Shown piece after piece: positions 26,019 through 33,080 of a DNA stretch of 45,747 bases. This DNA is from an uncultured Pseudomonadota bacterium (lineage in GTDB: Bacteria; Pseudomonadota; Gammaproteobacteria; CAJXQU01). Under the pieces are notes generated by a model. The model searched no databases. It had not been told where the DNA came from and saw nothing but the letters and a program-made list of their open reading frames with translations. The position numbers were made by a program, and so were the translations under genes. Position 1 is the first letter of the stretch. Every line of letters begins with the position of its first letter. Location of the stretch: NCBI GenBank assembly GCA_913058255.1, contig CAJXQU010000018.1, positions 1 through 45,747 of the forward strand, written 5' to 3'.

Positions 26019-26048
26019 ATCTTACAGTAAATGATAAGGATTATCAAT
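26019..26048 (-). promoter_or_regulatory. Fur-box promoter of the porin-FMN-PepSY module
   Basis: On the minus strand TTGATA (26042-26047), 17-bp spacer, TAAGAT (26019-26024). A Fur-like 19-mer, AATGATAAGGATTATCAAT (26030-26048), covers the -35 and spacer. In the leader, AATCCTA/TAGGATT (25989-26012) and the nested ATCCT/AGGAT (25998-26011) inverted repeats follow. Confidence 0.75.
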
Positions 26049-26194
26049 ACGATTGTGATTTAGGGCATAAAAATACCGTGTGATGGGACTTCTGCTGTTT
26101 GACGTTTCCTTTTGTAAAACCAGCTTTACCTGCCGCAATAGTCTCCATGAAGCCAATTGTCTTTTTTTATTCTAAAGAATGCGGAGCTATTAAC

Positions 26195-26268
26195 GATAAT
26201 GCTTATCAATGCGATTGACATAAGGAGGTTTATGACCTTTAATTATTAAACGAGAATAATTCTCATTT
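26195..26268 (+). promoter_or_regulatory. Promoter with two Fur-like boxes upstream of 26295
   Basis: TTGACA (26215-26220), 17-bp spacer, TTTAAT (26238-26243). A Fur-like box GATAATGCTTATCAATGC lies just upstream (26195-26213). A second, ACGAGAATAATTCTCATTT (26250-26268), with the perfect core GAGAAT-A-ATTCTC, lies at the expected start of transcription. Confidence 0.7.
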
Positions 26269-26294
26269 ATAGATTACTTAAAATAGGAGGTTTT

Positions 26295-26645
26295 ATGCAG
26301 TACGCGGTTGATGCAAAAATAGAGAATGGCCAGCCTCGCTTACGTGTTCTTGACGCGAGAACAGGACAAGTTTATATGGAATGGTCACTAACAAGGATCA
26401 ATGAAATGCTTGAGCATGGGGAAATCGAACAACAAGATTTTCTCCACCCAGAACGTTATGGTATGAATCTATTGTTAAAGAATCTATTCCTACTTTCATG
26501 TATCGAGAGTATGAGCACTTGCAATAGTGCTCCTAAAGAACAACATTCTGATTCTGATAATATTGTTCCTTTGGAGAACATTAGACAAAAATCACAAGCT
26601 AATGATTTGGAGTGGAGTTTTGGGATCAAGATAAATCCTATATAA
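26295..26645 (+). CDS. Unknown small protein, probably Fur-regulated
   Basis: A 116-residue soluble protein I do not recognise. The first 50 residues look like a compact beta-rich domain (AKIENGQPRLRVLDARTGQV, then MEWSLTRINEM). The middle holds a short hydrophobic stretch with two cysteines (LLLKNLFLLSCIESMSTC), and the tail is polar. AGGAGG lies 4 nt upstream of ATG. Two Fur-like boxes flank a good promoter, so iron starvation should induce it. It stands between the reductive-uptake module and ferritin. No signal peptide is seen; the role is open. Confidence 0.7.
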   Translation: MQYAVDAKIENGQPRLRVLDARTGQVYMEWSLTRINEMLEHGEIEQQDFLHPERYGMNLLLKNLFLLSCIESMSTCNSAPKEQHSDSDNIVPLENIRQKSQANDLEWSFGIKINPI

Positions 26646-26735
26646 AACAGTCATATTCTGTTCTATTTCAAAGCTTGATCCAACCATGACTACATCTTAA
26701 TAGCACTTCAAGTTAAGAAAATCTGCAGATAAGCT

Positions 26736-26763
26736 TTGACCATTTATCCACAGTTAGTATCAT
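26736..26763 (+). promoter_or_regulatory. Likely ftnA promoter
   Basis: TTGACC, 16-bp spacer, TATCAT, ending 56 bp before the ferritin ATG. No Fur box overlaps it, as expected for a storage gene not repressed by iron. Confidence 0.55.
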
Positions 26764-26819
26764 CTATCGTTTACGGCTGAAGTATAGAACCAAACGCCAA
26801 TAACAAACTTGGAGCAAGC

Positions 26820-27338
26820 ATGATAAGTAAAAAACTAACGACACTTTTAAACAAGCAGATCAATCTCGAGTTTTACTCCTCTAATCTCTATCTACAAATG
26901 CGTTCGTGGTGTGATGCCAACAGCCTAGATGGTTGTGGCCGCTTCCTGCAACAGCATGCTGATGAAGAAATGCAGCACATGAACCGCTTGTTTAACTACG
27001 TCAACGAAGCGGGTTCCATGGCCTTAATCGGCGCGATAGATGAGCCTCGCTCTGACTATAAAAATGTCCAAGAAGTTTTTGAAGCGACATTTGAACATGA
27101 GTGCCAGATCACAAAAGAGATCAATATGTTAGTGAAAGCCGCTTATGACGAAGCAGATTTCTCAACCTTTAATTTTTTGCAATGGTATGTCGCGGAACAA
27201 CACGAAGAAGAACACCTTATCGGCTCAATACTCGATAAGATCAAAATGATCGGCATAGAAGGCAAAGGCTTGTACTTTATTGATAAAGAAATCGGTGGTA
27301 TCGCAGACAATCGTCCTGAGGAACCACCTGCTCCTTAA
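26820..27338 (+). CDS. ftnA: Non-heme ferritin (FtnA type)
   Basis: A 172-residue ferritin, the usual FtnA length. Ferroxidase ligands are seen at Glu17 (NLEFYSSNLYLQM), Glu50 and His53 (DEEMQHM), Glu94 (EHECQ), and Gln127/Glu130 (AEQHEEEH); Tyr24 is in place. It forms a 24-subunit shell that stores iron as ferric mineral. The preceding GGAGCAAGC supplies the ribosome site. It is next to a Fur-regulated unknown and close to the bacterioferritin pair at 31.4-32.4 kb. Confidence 0.96.
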   Translation: MISKKLTTLLNKQINLEFYSSNLYLQMRSWCDANSLDGCGRFLQQHADEEMQHMNRLFNYVNEAGSMALIGAIDEPRSDYKNVQEVFEATFEHECQITKEINMLVKAAYDEADFSTFNFLQWYVAEQHEEEHLIGSILDKIKMIGIEGKGLYFIDKEIGGIADNRPEEPPAP

Positions 27339-27406
27339 AGAGAAAAGCAAACTCAGTCAACCTTCTTGACGCTGGCGAGGTTGAACTACCCGATATCAAG
27401 ATCCTT

Positions 27407-27805
27407 ATGAACTCACGGGGGATCTTATTAAAATCTGGTTTTATTTTGAACTATAGACAAGACATTGATGGCTTAAGAGCCATCGCAGTACTCTCAGTAA
27501 TATTATTTCATTCCGGCATAAGTGTTATTTCCGGGGGCTTTGTTGGTGTTGATATCTTCTTTGTCATTAGCGGATATTTAATTACCACGCTAATCTATAG
27601 AGAGATCAAAGAAGAATCTCTTGAGTTCTTCAGTCAATATGCCCACAAAGCAATTGTTATTCATCCTTACAAGATTTTCTGTGAAAATGAATGCCTCACC
27701 AACAATGAAAATTGGTCTTATTTCAACGATGCTCATCATGTTTCAATGGCAGCAACAAGCTTTATAGTTGTACGATTAAAACCACTATTAAAACGAGCTG
27801 AATAA
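27407..27805 (+). pseudogene. OafA-type acyltransferase with large internal deletion
   Basis: The 132-codon frame joins two ends of a normally ~650-residue protein. Residues about 15-70 are the start of an acyltransferase-3 domain (YRQDIDGLRAIAVLSVILFH, then GGFVGVDIFFVISGYLIT), while residues about 75-132 are the end of the attached SGNH domain (YKIFCENECL and the Asp-His motif FNDAHHVSMAATSF). Some 500 codons between are missing, in frame. The catalytic membrane helices and the SGNH serine block are gone, so activity is not expected. The ATG has no clear ribosome site. Confidence 0.85.
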
Positions 27806-27839
27806 CGGCTCATTATAAATAATTAAAATAAGGAAAAAG

Positions 27840-28298
27840 TTGATCTATACTAGAATCTCTGCGGTACTTTTTCTTGCTATTTTTATTCTTATAGGATTCA
27901 CAGCTATGTTTCTTAGCGGACAACGTCCAGAGCATCTTGGGATTAGTAATAACCGTCTTAGTGACTGTCCTCAGTCTCCCAATTGTGTATCCAGTTTGAC
28001 AGATTCTGAAACTCACTATATCGCGCCTTTCGCTTTCAATAAGCCAATAGACATGGAGATGCAAAAGTTGCTTCAGATCTTAGAAAAACAACGTGGATTC
28101 AAAATTATCAGCTCTAACGAAAACTATCTGCATGTCGAGTGTAAGTCTTTCATATTAGGCTTTGTAGATGATCTGGAGTTTTTTTTGGATATCGATAGCA
28201 GAGCTTGTCATGTACGCTCGGCTTCACGGTTGGGCTACAGCGATCTTGGCGTAAACCGTAAACGTGTTGAAAAGATCAGGCAGTTGTTCAATGATTGA
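27840..28298 (+). CDS. DUF1499 family membrane-anchored protein
   Basis: A 152-residue protein that starts at TTG with AAGGA about 6 nt upstream. Residues 5-25 are a membrane anchor or signal. The DUF1499 signature is LSDCPQSPNCVSSLTDS, followed by the domain to the end (FILGFVDDLEFFLD, then RSASRLGYSDLGVNRKRVE). Function of the family is unknown. The frame closes 14 bp before the A-rich side of a terminator. Confidence 0.85.
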   Translation: MIYTRISAVLFLAIFILIGFTAMFLSGQRPEHLGISNNRLSDCPQSPNCVSSLTDSETHYIAPFAFNKPIDMEMQKLLQILEKQRGFKIISSNENYLHVECKSFILGFVDDLEFFLDIDSRACHVRSASRLGYSDLGVNRKRVEKIRQLFND

Positions 28299-28311
28299 TC
28301 GCCTCAAATAA

Positions 28312-28350
28312 AAAAACTCCCCGCTCATAGGTTTGAACAGGGAGCTTTCT
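28312..28350 (-). terminator. Terminator for the secreted-protein gene (also at the DUF1499 end)
   Basis: A stem of GCTCCC with GGGGAG (further pairing inside the loop) is followed on the minus strand by seven T. The plus strand has TTTCTTC after the stem, so it may work both ways. Confidence 0.7.
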
Positions 28351-28361
28351 TCTACCCACTA

Positions 28362-29102
28362 TTACTTATTAACTTGTCCCGGCAGGCTCAAGTTTCCAGA
28401 AGCAACATCCATCACATTCACCACACACAGTAGCGGCGCATGAACACTTTGATTGACGCGCAAACCGGCTGTGACCCCATCAAAGTTAATACTTTTAATA
28501 GTATCAATCTCCTCAAAAGGAACACGGACCTCAATGGTTTCATCCGAAAAAGTAGGATCCCATCCTGGGCTATCTAAAAGAATGGGTAAGCCCGGCCAAG
28601 TTTTAGGTAAACGTGGTTTGGTGTCTTTAGGAATATCAACGACTCCAAGCGCCCCTTCTCCACAACGTTCATTCGGCTGTAGTACCACCCAATGACTATG
28701 CCAGATATTGCCATCATTCGCGGTATTGCCATCTCGATTTTCATCATAAAGTGGCGTGTCATCAAAATCAGGATGCGTGGTTACTGCCAACGCTAAAATA
28801 CCAGCCCCTTTTTCAAACCCAACCTCATAACTATCGATGGATGTTGGCCATACATACGAAAACACCCTACTCCCAGCTAATTCGCCTGTAGGACTCGGTT
28901 TATTAAGACCCGCCCGACCAGATACAGCCATATGAAAAGTAGCAACATTTCCTTCTGTTGTGATCTGTGTGTGAATAATATCGAACGGCGCAAGCTTAGA
29001 ACTTCCCTTAGGTGACTTTATGCCTCCAGAGTGCTCACCATCTGCATAAGTAGAAAATGATAGCCCGCATAGGATCATAATAGTGATCAATCGTGTTTTC
29101 AT
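28362..29102 (-). CDS. Secreted protein of unknown function, part of a redox module
   Basis: A protein of about 246 residues with signal peptide (1-20, STYA-D). The mature part is beta-rich and has GNIWHSHWVVLQPNERCGE, a His-rich patch next to a cysteine, and a second cysteine in APLLCVVNV; a metal site or disulfide is possible. I do not recognise the family. The ATG at 29102 shares a base with the stop of the thioredoxin-like gene (TGATG), with GAGGAG just before, so the two are coupled. A GTG one codon earlier is a less likely start. Confidence 0.75.
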   Translation of the reverse strand: MKTRLITIMILCGLSFSTYADGEHSGGIKSPKGSSKLAPFDIIHTQITTEGNVATFHMAVSGRAGLNKPSPTGELAGSRVFSYVWPTSIDSYEVGFEKGAGILALAVTTHPDFDDTPLYDENRDGNTANDGNIWHSHWVVLQPNERCGEGALGVVDIPKDTKPRLPKTWPGLPILLDSPGWDPTFSDETIEVRVPFEEIDTIKSINFDGVTAGLRVNQSVHAPLLCVVNVMDVASGNLSLPGQVNK

Positions 29103-29344
29103 CACTCCTCACCTTTTACTGCAGCGAGCGAAGCTCCAAAATTTATATGAAATACTTGACCGTCTAACAAAAGTGCAGGAACAGACAACACCCCAGCTTG
29201 CTCTGCCGCACTGATCTTAGATGGATCTTCTCCTAGGTGAACGAGTTCGATCTCAAAACGATTTTTGTCCAACGCTTCAAGTACTTGCTGTTCTGCACTG
29301 ACGCATACTGGACAACCTGCATGGTAAAATATAGCTTTGTTCAT
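29102..29344 (-). CDS. Small thioredoxin/glutaredoxin-like protein
   Basis: An 80-residue thioredoxin-fold protein with the redox motif FYHAGCPVCVSAE near residue 11 and cis-proline SVPALLLDG. It is small enough to be glutaredoxin-like, with no signal peptide, so it should act in the cytosol. It is the first gene of a two-gene unit, divergent from the MarR regulator, and its promoter region contains the palindromic operators at 29364-29444. Confidence 0.88.
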   Translation of the reverse strand: MNKAIFYHAGCPVCVSAEQQVLEALDKNRFEIELVHLGEDPSKISAAEQAGVLSVPALLLDGQVFHINFGASLAAVKGEE

Positions 29345-29363
29345 TTTCTTCTCCTCAATGGAT

Positions 29364-29444
29364 ATATAGTATCGACTCGATACAATATAAACTTTAGCTT
29401 AATAAAATCCCTCTTGTCAAGATAGTTTTTGGTCGATACTATAT
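29364..29444. promoter_or_regulatory. Divergent operators between thioredoxin-like gene and MarR gene
   Basis: Site 1 (29364-29388) is a 25-bp palindrome: ATATAGTATCGA, one central base, TCGATACAATAT, with one mismatched pair. Site 2 (29433-29444) is TCGATACTATAT, the exact complement of the left half of site 1, with a degenerate other half upstream. They lie close to the starts of both divergent genes, the usual layout for MarR autorepression. Confidence 0.75.
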
Positions 29445-29448
29445 TCAC

Positions 29449-30027
29449 ATGAACACTTCTAACATTTATAACTCTGTTGAGCGTTTGAGCGAACTCCTTA
29501 AAGTCAGTGCCAGACAAGCTGGGGCAATTTATGGACTACAGCCTGTACAACTTGAGATCCTCCATTATCTTTCACAGTGTAATCAGTTCTCAGACACACC
29601 GATGGCGGTTACCGAATATTTAGGACAAACCAAGGGCACTGTTTCGCAGACACTCAAAGTTTTGGAAACCAAAGCACTAATAACGAAACACGCAGATGAA
29701 AATGACAAGCGTACTGCTCATTTAAAAGTAACTGCAAAGGGTAAACAGCTACTGCAAACAACCATTCCAACAGAAATGTTTGTTAACGCTTGCGAAGTAT
29801 TATCAGAGCAACAACAGATAGAGATTGAACAAGGATTACACACCTTAATTACAGGCCTAATCAAAACAAACAACATGAAGTCATTTGGCATCTGTTCCAG
29901 CTGTCGTTATAACAGCAAGCTCAGTGATGGAACTTACTTTTGTAACCTCGTTAAACAACCTTTAGAAAACACGGATATACAGCTTATTTGTCGTGAACAC
30001 GAAGTAGAAAACAAAGAACCCACCTAA
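29449..30027 (+). CDS. MarR-family regulator with C-terminal Cys4 tail
   Basis: A 192-residue protein. Residues 1-145 are a MarR winged helix-turn-helix (TEYLGQTKGTVSQTLKVLE is the recognition helix, ENDKRTAHLKVTAKGKQLL the wing). Residues 150-190 add a tail with CSSCRY, a Cys in DGTYFC, and a Cys in LICREHE, four cysteines that could bind zinc or an iron-sulfur cluster. A redox- or metal-sensing regulator is likely. It faces a CPVC protein gene across two strong operators and is 4 bp upstream of a DUF1697 gene. Confidence 0.9.
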   Translation: MNTSNIYNSVERLSELLKVSARQAGAIYGLQPVQLEILHYLSQCNQFSDTPMAVTEYLGQTKGTVSQTLKVLETKALITKHADENDKRTAHLKVTAKGKQLLQTTIPTEMFVNACEVLSEQQQIEIEQGLHTLITGLIKTNNMKSFGICSSCRYNSKLSDGTYFCNLVKQPLENTDIQLICREHEVENKEPT

Positions 30028-30031
30028 CCTA

Positions 30032-30544
30032 ATGAAAACTTACGTCGTGTTATTAAGAGGAGTTAATGTGGGAGGAAAGAACCTACTCCCGATGAGAGAA
30101 CTTAAACCTTTACTAGAAGAAAGTGGTTTTAAAAATATTAAAACCTATATACAAACAGGAAATATTGTCTTACAAGCCATTAAAGAAGAAATAAACAAAA
30201 TAGGCTTTATCATCGAAAATAATTTTGGTTTTTTACCTGAAATTATTGTATTGGAATGTTCTGAATTTGAACGCATAACAGACCAAAACCCTTTTAAGTC
30301 TGCCGAAGGAAAATCTGCACATATCTACTTTTGTCAGAAAAAACCTAATTTAGATCTCACAAAACTTGAGTCACTAATTGCGACAAGTGAAAATTTTTCT
30401 TTAAACGAAACTACTTTCTACCTATCAGCACCCGAAGGCATTGGCCGTTCTAAACTGGTCGCTAAACTAGAGCAGTGCTTAGGCACAGTAGCTACAGGTC
30501 GAAACTTAAACACCATCAATAAGATCAAGCTGATGTTGGAATAA
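30032..30544 (+). CDS. DUF1697 family protein
   Basis: A 170-residue protein with the DUF1697 opening VVLLRGVNVGGKNLLPMREL, the NIKTYIQTGNIVL strand-turn and a C-terminal VATGRNLNTINKI. The family has no established function. It lies 4 bp after the MarR gene and is probably in its transcript, so its expression may follow the redox regulator. Confidence 0.9.
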   Translation: MKTYVVLLRGVNVGGKNLLPMRELKPLLEESGFKNIKTYIQTGNIVLQAIKEEINKIGFIIENNFGFLPEIIVLECSEFERITDQNPFKSAEGKSAHIYFCQKKPNLDLTKLESLIATSENFSLNETTFYLSAPEGIGRSKLVAKLEQCLGTVATGRNLNTINKIKLMLE

Positions 30545-30895
30545 AAAAGAGTGCCCCATTTTTAAGAAGATTCGTATTATGCTGAAACGAATTCTATCCC
30601 TGCTGCTCTATATCTGAATACGGATCTCGATCAGCTGCCTTTAGATAAGTGCAAAAATTGAGCTCGTGAAATTATTGATTCAACTCACCACAAAGGTTAC
30701 CTATCAAGACTTTCCAAGCAAGCAGTAATTTCAAACAGCTTATCCAAACTGACTCAAATTCAAAAAAATTAAGCTAAAACATGACCCTTATAAACTACTC
30801 ACTAGCGAGTTTAATAAACAATATTTTTAAAGCTCTGCTCGCATCTAACGTGCTACACTTTTCAATCATTATTAATAATATAAGACACTACCCAC
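30545..30895. other. Intergenic region
   Basis: About 350 bp between the DUF1697 and DUF2721 genes. Short interrupted frames occur, but none has a recognisable motif. I see no tRNA or clear terminator; the DUF2721 promoter must lie in its second half. Confidence 0.4.
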
Positions 30896-31357
30896 ATGGA
30901 CTCATTAACCGTAATCACCGACTTATCCCACATCATCGAACTATCTGTAGCTCCGGTCTTCTTGCTAGCTGCCATTGCAGGATTTTTAGGCGTTATGTCG
31001 GGTCGATTAGGAAGAATTGTTGATCGTTCTCGCATTCTCAAATTACAACAATCTTCTTCAAATCAAACTGAGAAAGAGGCAGTATCACAAGACGAAGTAA
31101 AAGTTTTATGGAAGCGAATGGCTATTATTAATTACGCGATTGGTTTCTGTACCACAGCAGGCTTATTGATCAGCTTACTGATCATTAGCTTATTCCTAAG
31201 CAGCTTTTGGTCACAAGGAATTAGTTCACTCATTTTAACTCTGTTCATCTTCGCGATGATATCCTTAGTGATAGCCTTAATCTTATTTTTAAAAGAAGTA
31301 CAACTAACGACACGAACAATGCGTATCTTGAAAAGTCAATTTAAAAACCTTAGTTAA
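30896..31357 (+). CDS. DUF2721 membrane protein
   Basis: A 153-residue protein with three membrane segments (about 17-35, 80-105, 110-132). The family pattern is visible: SVAPVFLLAAIAGFLGVM, then LGRIVDRSRIL, and a paired hydrophobic C-terminal half. The function of DUF2721 is unknown. It ends in a terminator shared with the convergent bacterioferritin genes. Confidence 0.88.
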   Translation: MDSLTVITDLSHIIELSVAPVFLLAAIAGFLGVMSGRLGRIVDRSRILKLQQSSSNQTEKEAVSQDEVKVLWKRMAIINYAIGFCTTAGLLISLLIISLFLSSFWSQGISSLILTLFIFAMISLVIALILFLKEVQLTTRTMRILKSQFKNLS

Positions 31358-31378
31358 TAACCGAGTTACTAGCAAGAG

Positions 31379-31415
31379 TATCGAGAGCAGGTTAAAGTCT
31401 ACCCTCGATATTCTT
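31379..31415. terminator. Bidirectional terminator between DUF2721 and bfr genes
   Basis: Outer stem TATCGAG (31379-31385) with CTCGATA (31404-31410), inner GGT/ACC pairing, followed by TTCTTTC. It separates two convergent units. Confidence 0.65.
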
Positions 31416-31419
31416 TCAT

Positions 31420-31887
31420 TTATGATTTTGATTGAATGTAGTTTTCAATGCCCATTTTTTCGATCAGGCCGATTTGCGTTTCCAACATAAAGGTATGATC
31501 TTCTTCAGTATCAGTCAGTAAAACTTCCAGAATTTCTCTGGTTTGATAATCACCACAAGACTCGCAATAAGCAATAGCCTCTTTTAAATTATCAATCACT
31601 TCATATTCTAACTTCAGATCGTACTTAAGCATGTCTTCAACGTTATTCTCGTACTTTATTTCATCACGACCTGCTAGGTTAGGTACGCCCTCTAAAAAGA
31701 GAATTCGGTCAATCAACTTTTCAGCATGCCCCAGCTCATCTTCCATTTCATGCTTAAACTGAGCCTGCAGTTTATCCATTCCCCAGTCTTTAAAAATACA
31801 AGACTGTAAAAAATACAGATCTGCAGAGGTTAACTCTCCTGACAGTAAAGAATTAAGATATTTGATTACTTTTTTATCACCTTTCAT
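31420..31887 (-). CDS. bfr: Bacterioferritin subunit lacking heme-ligand Met52
   Basis: A 155-residue bacterioferritin. Ferroxidase ligands are kept (Glu18, Glu51, His54, Glu94, and the ExxH near 128-131 in TEEDH), but residue 52, the axial heme Met, is Leu (EDELGHAE). This is the pattern of the BfrA-type partner in two-subunit bacterioferritins such as that of Neisseria. It is 3 bp after the Met52-containing paralogue, so the two are co-translated and should form mixed 24-mers. It stores iron; heme would be bound only at sites made by the other subunit. Confidence 0.93.
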   Translation of the reverse strand: MKGDKKVIKYLNSLLSGELTSADLYFLQSCIFKDWGMDKLQAQFKHEMEDELGHAEKLIDRILFLEGVPNLAGRDEIKYENNVEDMLKYDLKLEYEVIDNLKEAIAYCESCGDYQTREILEVLLTDTEEDHTFMLETQIGLIEKMGIENYIQSKS

Positions 31888-31890
31888 GTC

Positions 31891-32364
31891 TTACTCTCCT
31901 CCAACCTGTGCTTGTATATAGTTCTGGATACCCATTTTTTCGACAAGTGCTAATTGAGTTTCTAACCAGTCAATGTGTTCTTCTTCGTCTTCGAGAATTT
32001 TTTCAAATAACTCGCGGCTTACATAATCTTGAGTCTTCTCGCAGTGTGCTATTGATTCAAGTAATAGCGTTCGGCTCTCCATTTCAAACTTTAGATCATT
32101 GGCCAGCATCTCTTCTACATCTTCACCTATCATCAACTTACCTAAATCTTGCAGATTTGGTAAACCTTCTAAAAATAAAATACGTTCGATCAACTGATCC
32201 GCGTGTTTCATTTCAGCGATAGACTCTTTATAAGTACGTTCGTTGAGCTCTTCTAGGCCCCAGTTCTTAAATATACGTGCATGCAAAAAATATTGGTTGA
32301 TCGCTGTTAACTCATTTTTCAATACTCTATTTAGGTATTTTGTCACTTTCGCATTATCTTTCAT
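31891..32364 (-). CDS. bfr: Bacterioferritin subunit with heme-ligand Met52
   Basis: A 157-residue bacterioferritin with all key residues: Glu18, Tyr25, Glu51, Met52 ([10 protein letters not shown]), His54, Glu94, Glu127 and His130 ([10 protein letters not shown]). [20 protein letters not shown] is typical. It forms the heme-bearing part of the iron-storage shell. GGGGA before ATG is the ribosome site. Divergent from bfd, whose product releases its iron; the intergenic region has Fur-like boxes. Confidence 0.96.
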   Translation of the reverse strand: MKDNAKVTKYLNRVLKNELTAINQYFLHARIFKNWGLEELNERTYKESIAEMKHADQLIERILFLEGLPNLQDLGKLMIGEDVEEMLANDLKFEMESRTLLLESIAHCEKTQDYVSRELFEKILEDEEEHIDWLETQLALVEKMGIQNYIQAQVGGE

Positions 32365-32497
32365 CAGTAATTCCCCTGCTTAAACCAAAAATCATCCATA
32401 AACTCCGCTAAGTCATCATCAGCTTAGATGGATGAAGCTTAAGCTATATAACAATAAAAACAACACATAACTCATTGTTTTAAGGCTATAATATTAA

Positions 32498-32589
32498 TAT
32501 AAATCATTATCGTTCACACTTCTATAATTAAAGGTTCTGATACTTATGACGATAAGACTATTGACAATCATTATCATTCGCATAAAATA
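32498..32589. promoter_or_regulatory. Bfr/Bfd divergent control region with Fur boxes
   Basis: The bfd promoter is TTGACA (32561-32566), 16-bp spacer, TAAAAT (32583-32588). The Fur-like sequence ACAATCATTATCATTCGC (from 32564) covers its spacer. A second Fur-like stretch, AAATCATTATCGTTC (32500-32516), lies towards the bfr side. The Fur box on the bfd promoter fits iron-starvation induction of the ferredoxin that unloads bacterioferritin. Confidence 0.7.
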
Positions 32590-32617
32590 ATTATCATAAC
32601 CATGTAGGAGTTGAATC

Positions 32618-32788
32618 ATGTACGTATGTATTTGTAGTGCCGTCACAGAAAAGGATATCCAGGCCGAGACACAAAAACCGAATAGTTCTGTCAGCACAAT
32701 TTGTAAAAAGCTAGGTTGCGCTACTCAATGTGGAAAATGTGCGAGACACGTTCGTGAAGTGCATGCTTCAGCAGTATCAAGCCGATAG
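32618..32788 (+). CDS. bfd: Bacterioferritin-associated ferredoxin (Bfd)
   Basis: A 56-residue [2Fe-2S] protein. Ligands are Cys4 and Cys6 (MYVCICSAVTEKD) and Cys38 and Cys41 (CATQCGKCARHVREV), the Bfd pattern. It docks on bacterioferritin heme and passes electrons that release stored iron. TAGGAG lies 7 nt before ATG. It is divergent from the two bfr genes and carries a Fur box on its promoter, so it should be made when iron is short. Confidence 0.95.
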   Translation: MYVCICSAVTEKDIQAETQKPNSSVSTICKKLGCATQCGKCARHVREVHASAVSSR

Positions 32789-32961
32789 TTACTGTTTGAA
32801 GATTCTTAGCAACTGAGTTAATACGCTTTTCTTGTTCCCTTCGAAATTCATCCTTCACTATCATTTGTTACACAGTAGTCACCGGATTTTTTTTGACTCA
32901 TCTCTATTAGTGCTCTCTTTAACTTCTCAAACTAATAAGAATGAAAATAGCAACCTCAGTA

Positions 32962-33029
32962 AATAAGATTCTCATTATTAATGTGTAGGCTAGATCATAA
33001 ACATATTGCAAATGCATATCATTATCAGC
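32962..33029 (+). promoter_or_regulatory. Two Fur-like boxes upstream of fbpA
   Basis: AATAAGATTCTCATTATTA (32962-32980) and AATGCATATCATTATCAGC (33011-33029). Both match much of the Fur consensus, and they lie 100 and 52 bp before the fbpA start. Repression by iron-loaded Fur is expected. Confidence 0.75.
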
Positions 33030-33080
33030 TATGCGATAATAGATTTTCTTATTGAAAAAGATTTAAAGGATGTAAACTTT

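Noticed and set aside
26232-26249. Five-codon leader peptide with AGGAGG ribosome site
   Set aside because: Its ATG lies inside the 17-bp spacer of the TTGACA/TTTAAT promoter, so it would not be in the message from that promoter.
33006-33080. Longer N-terminus of FbpA from ATG at 33006
   Set aside because: This stretch contains a Fur box, and the signal peptide with a proper ribosome site begins at 33081.
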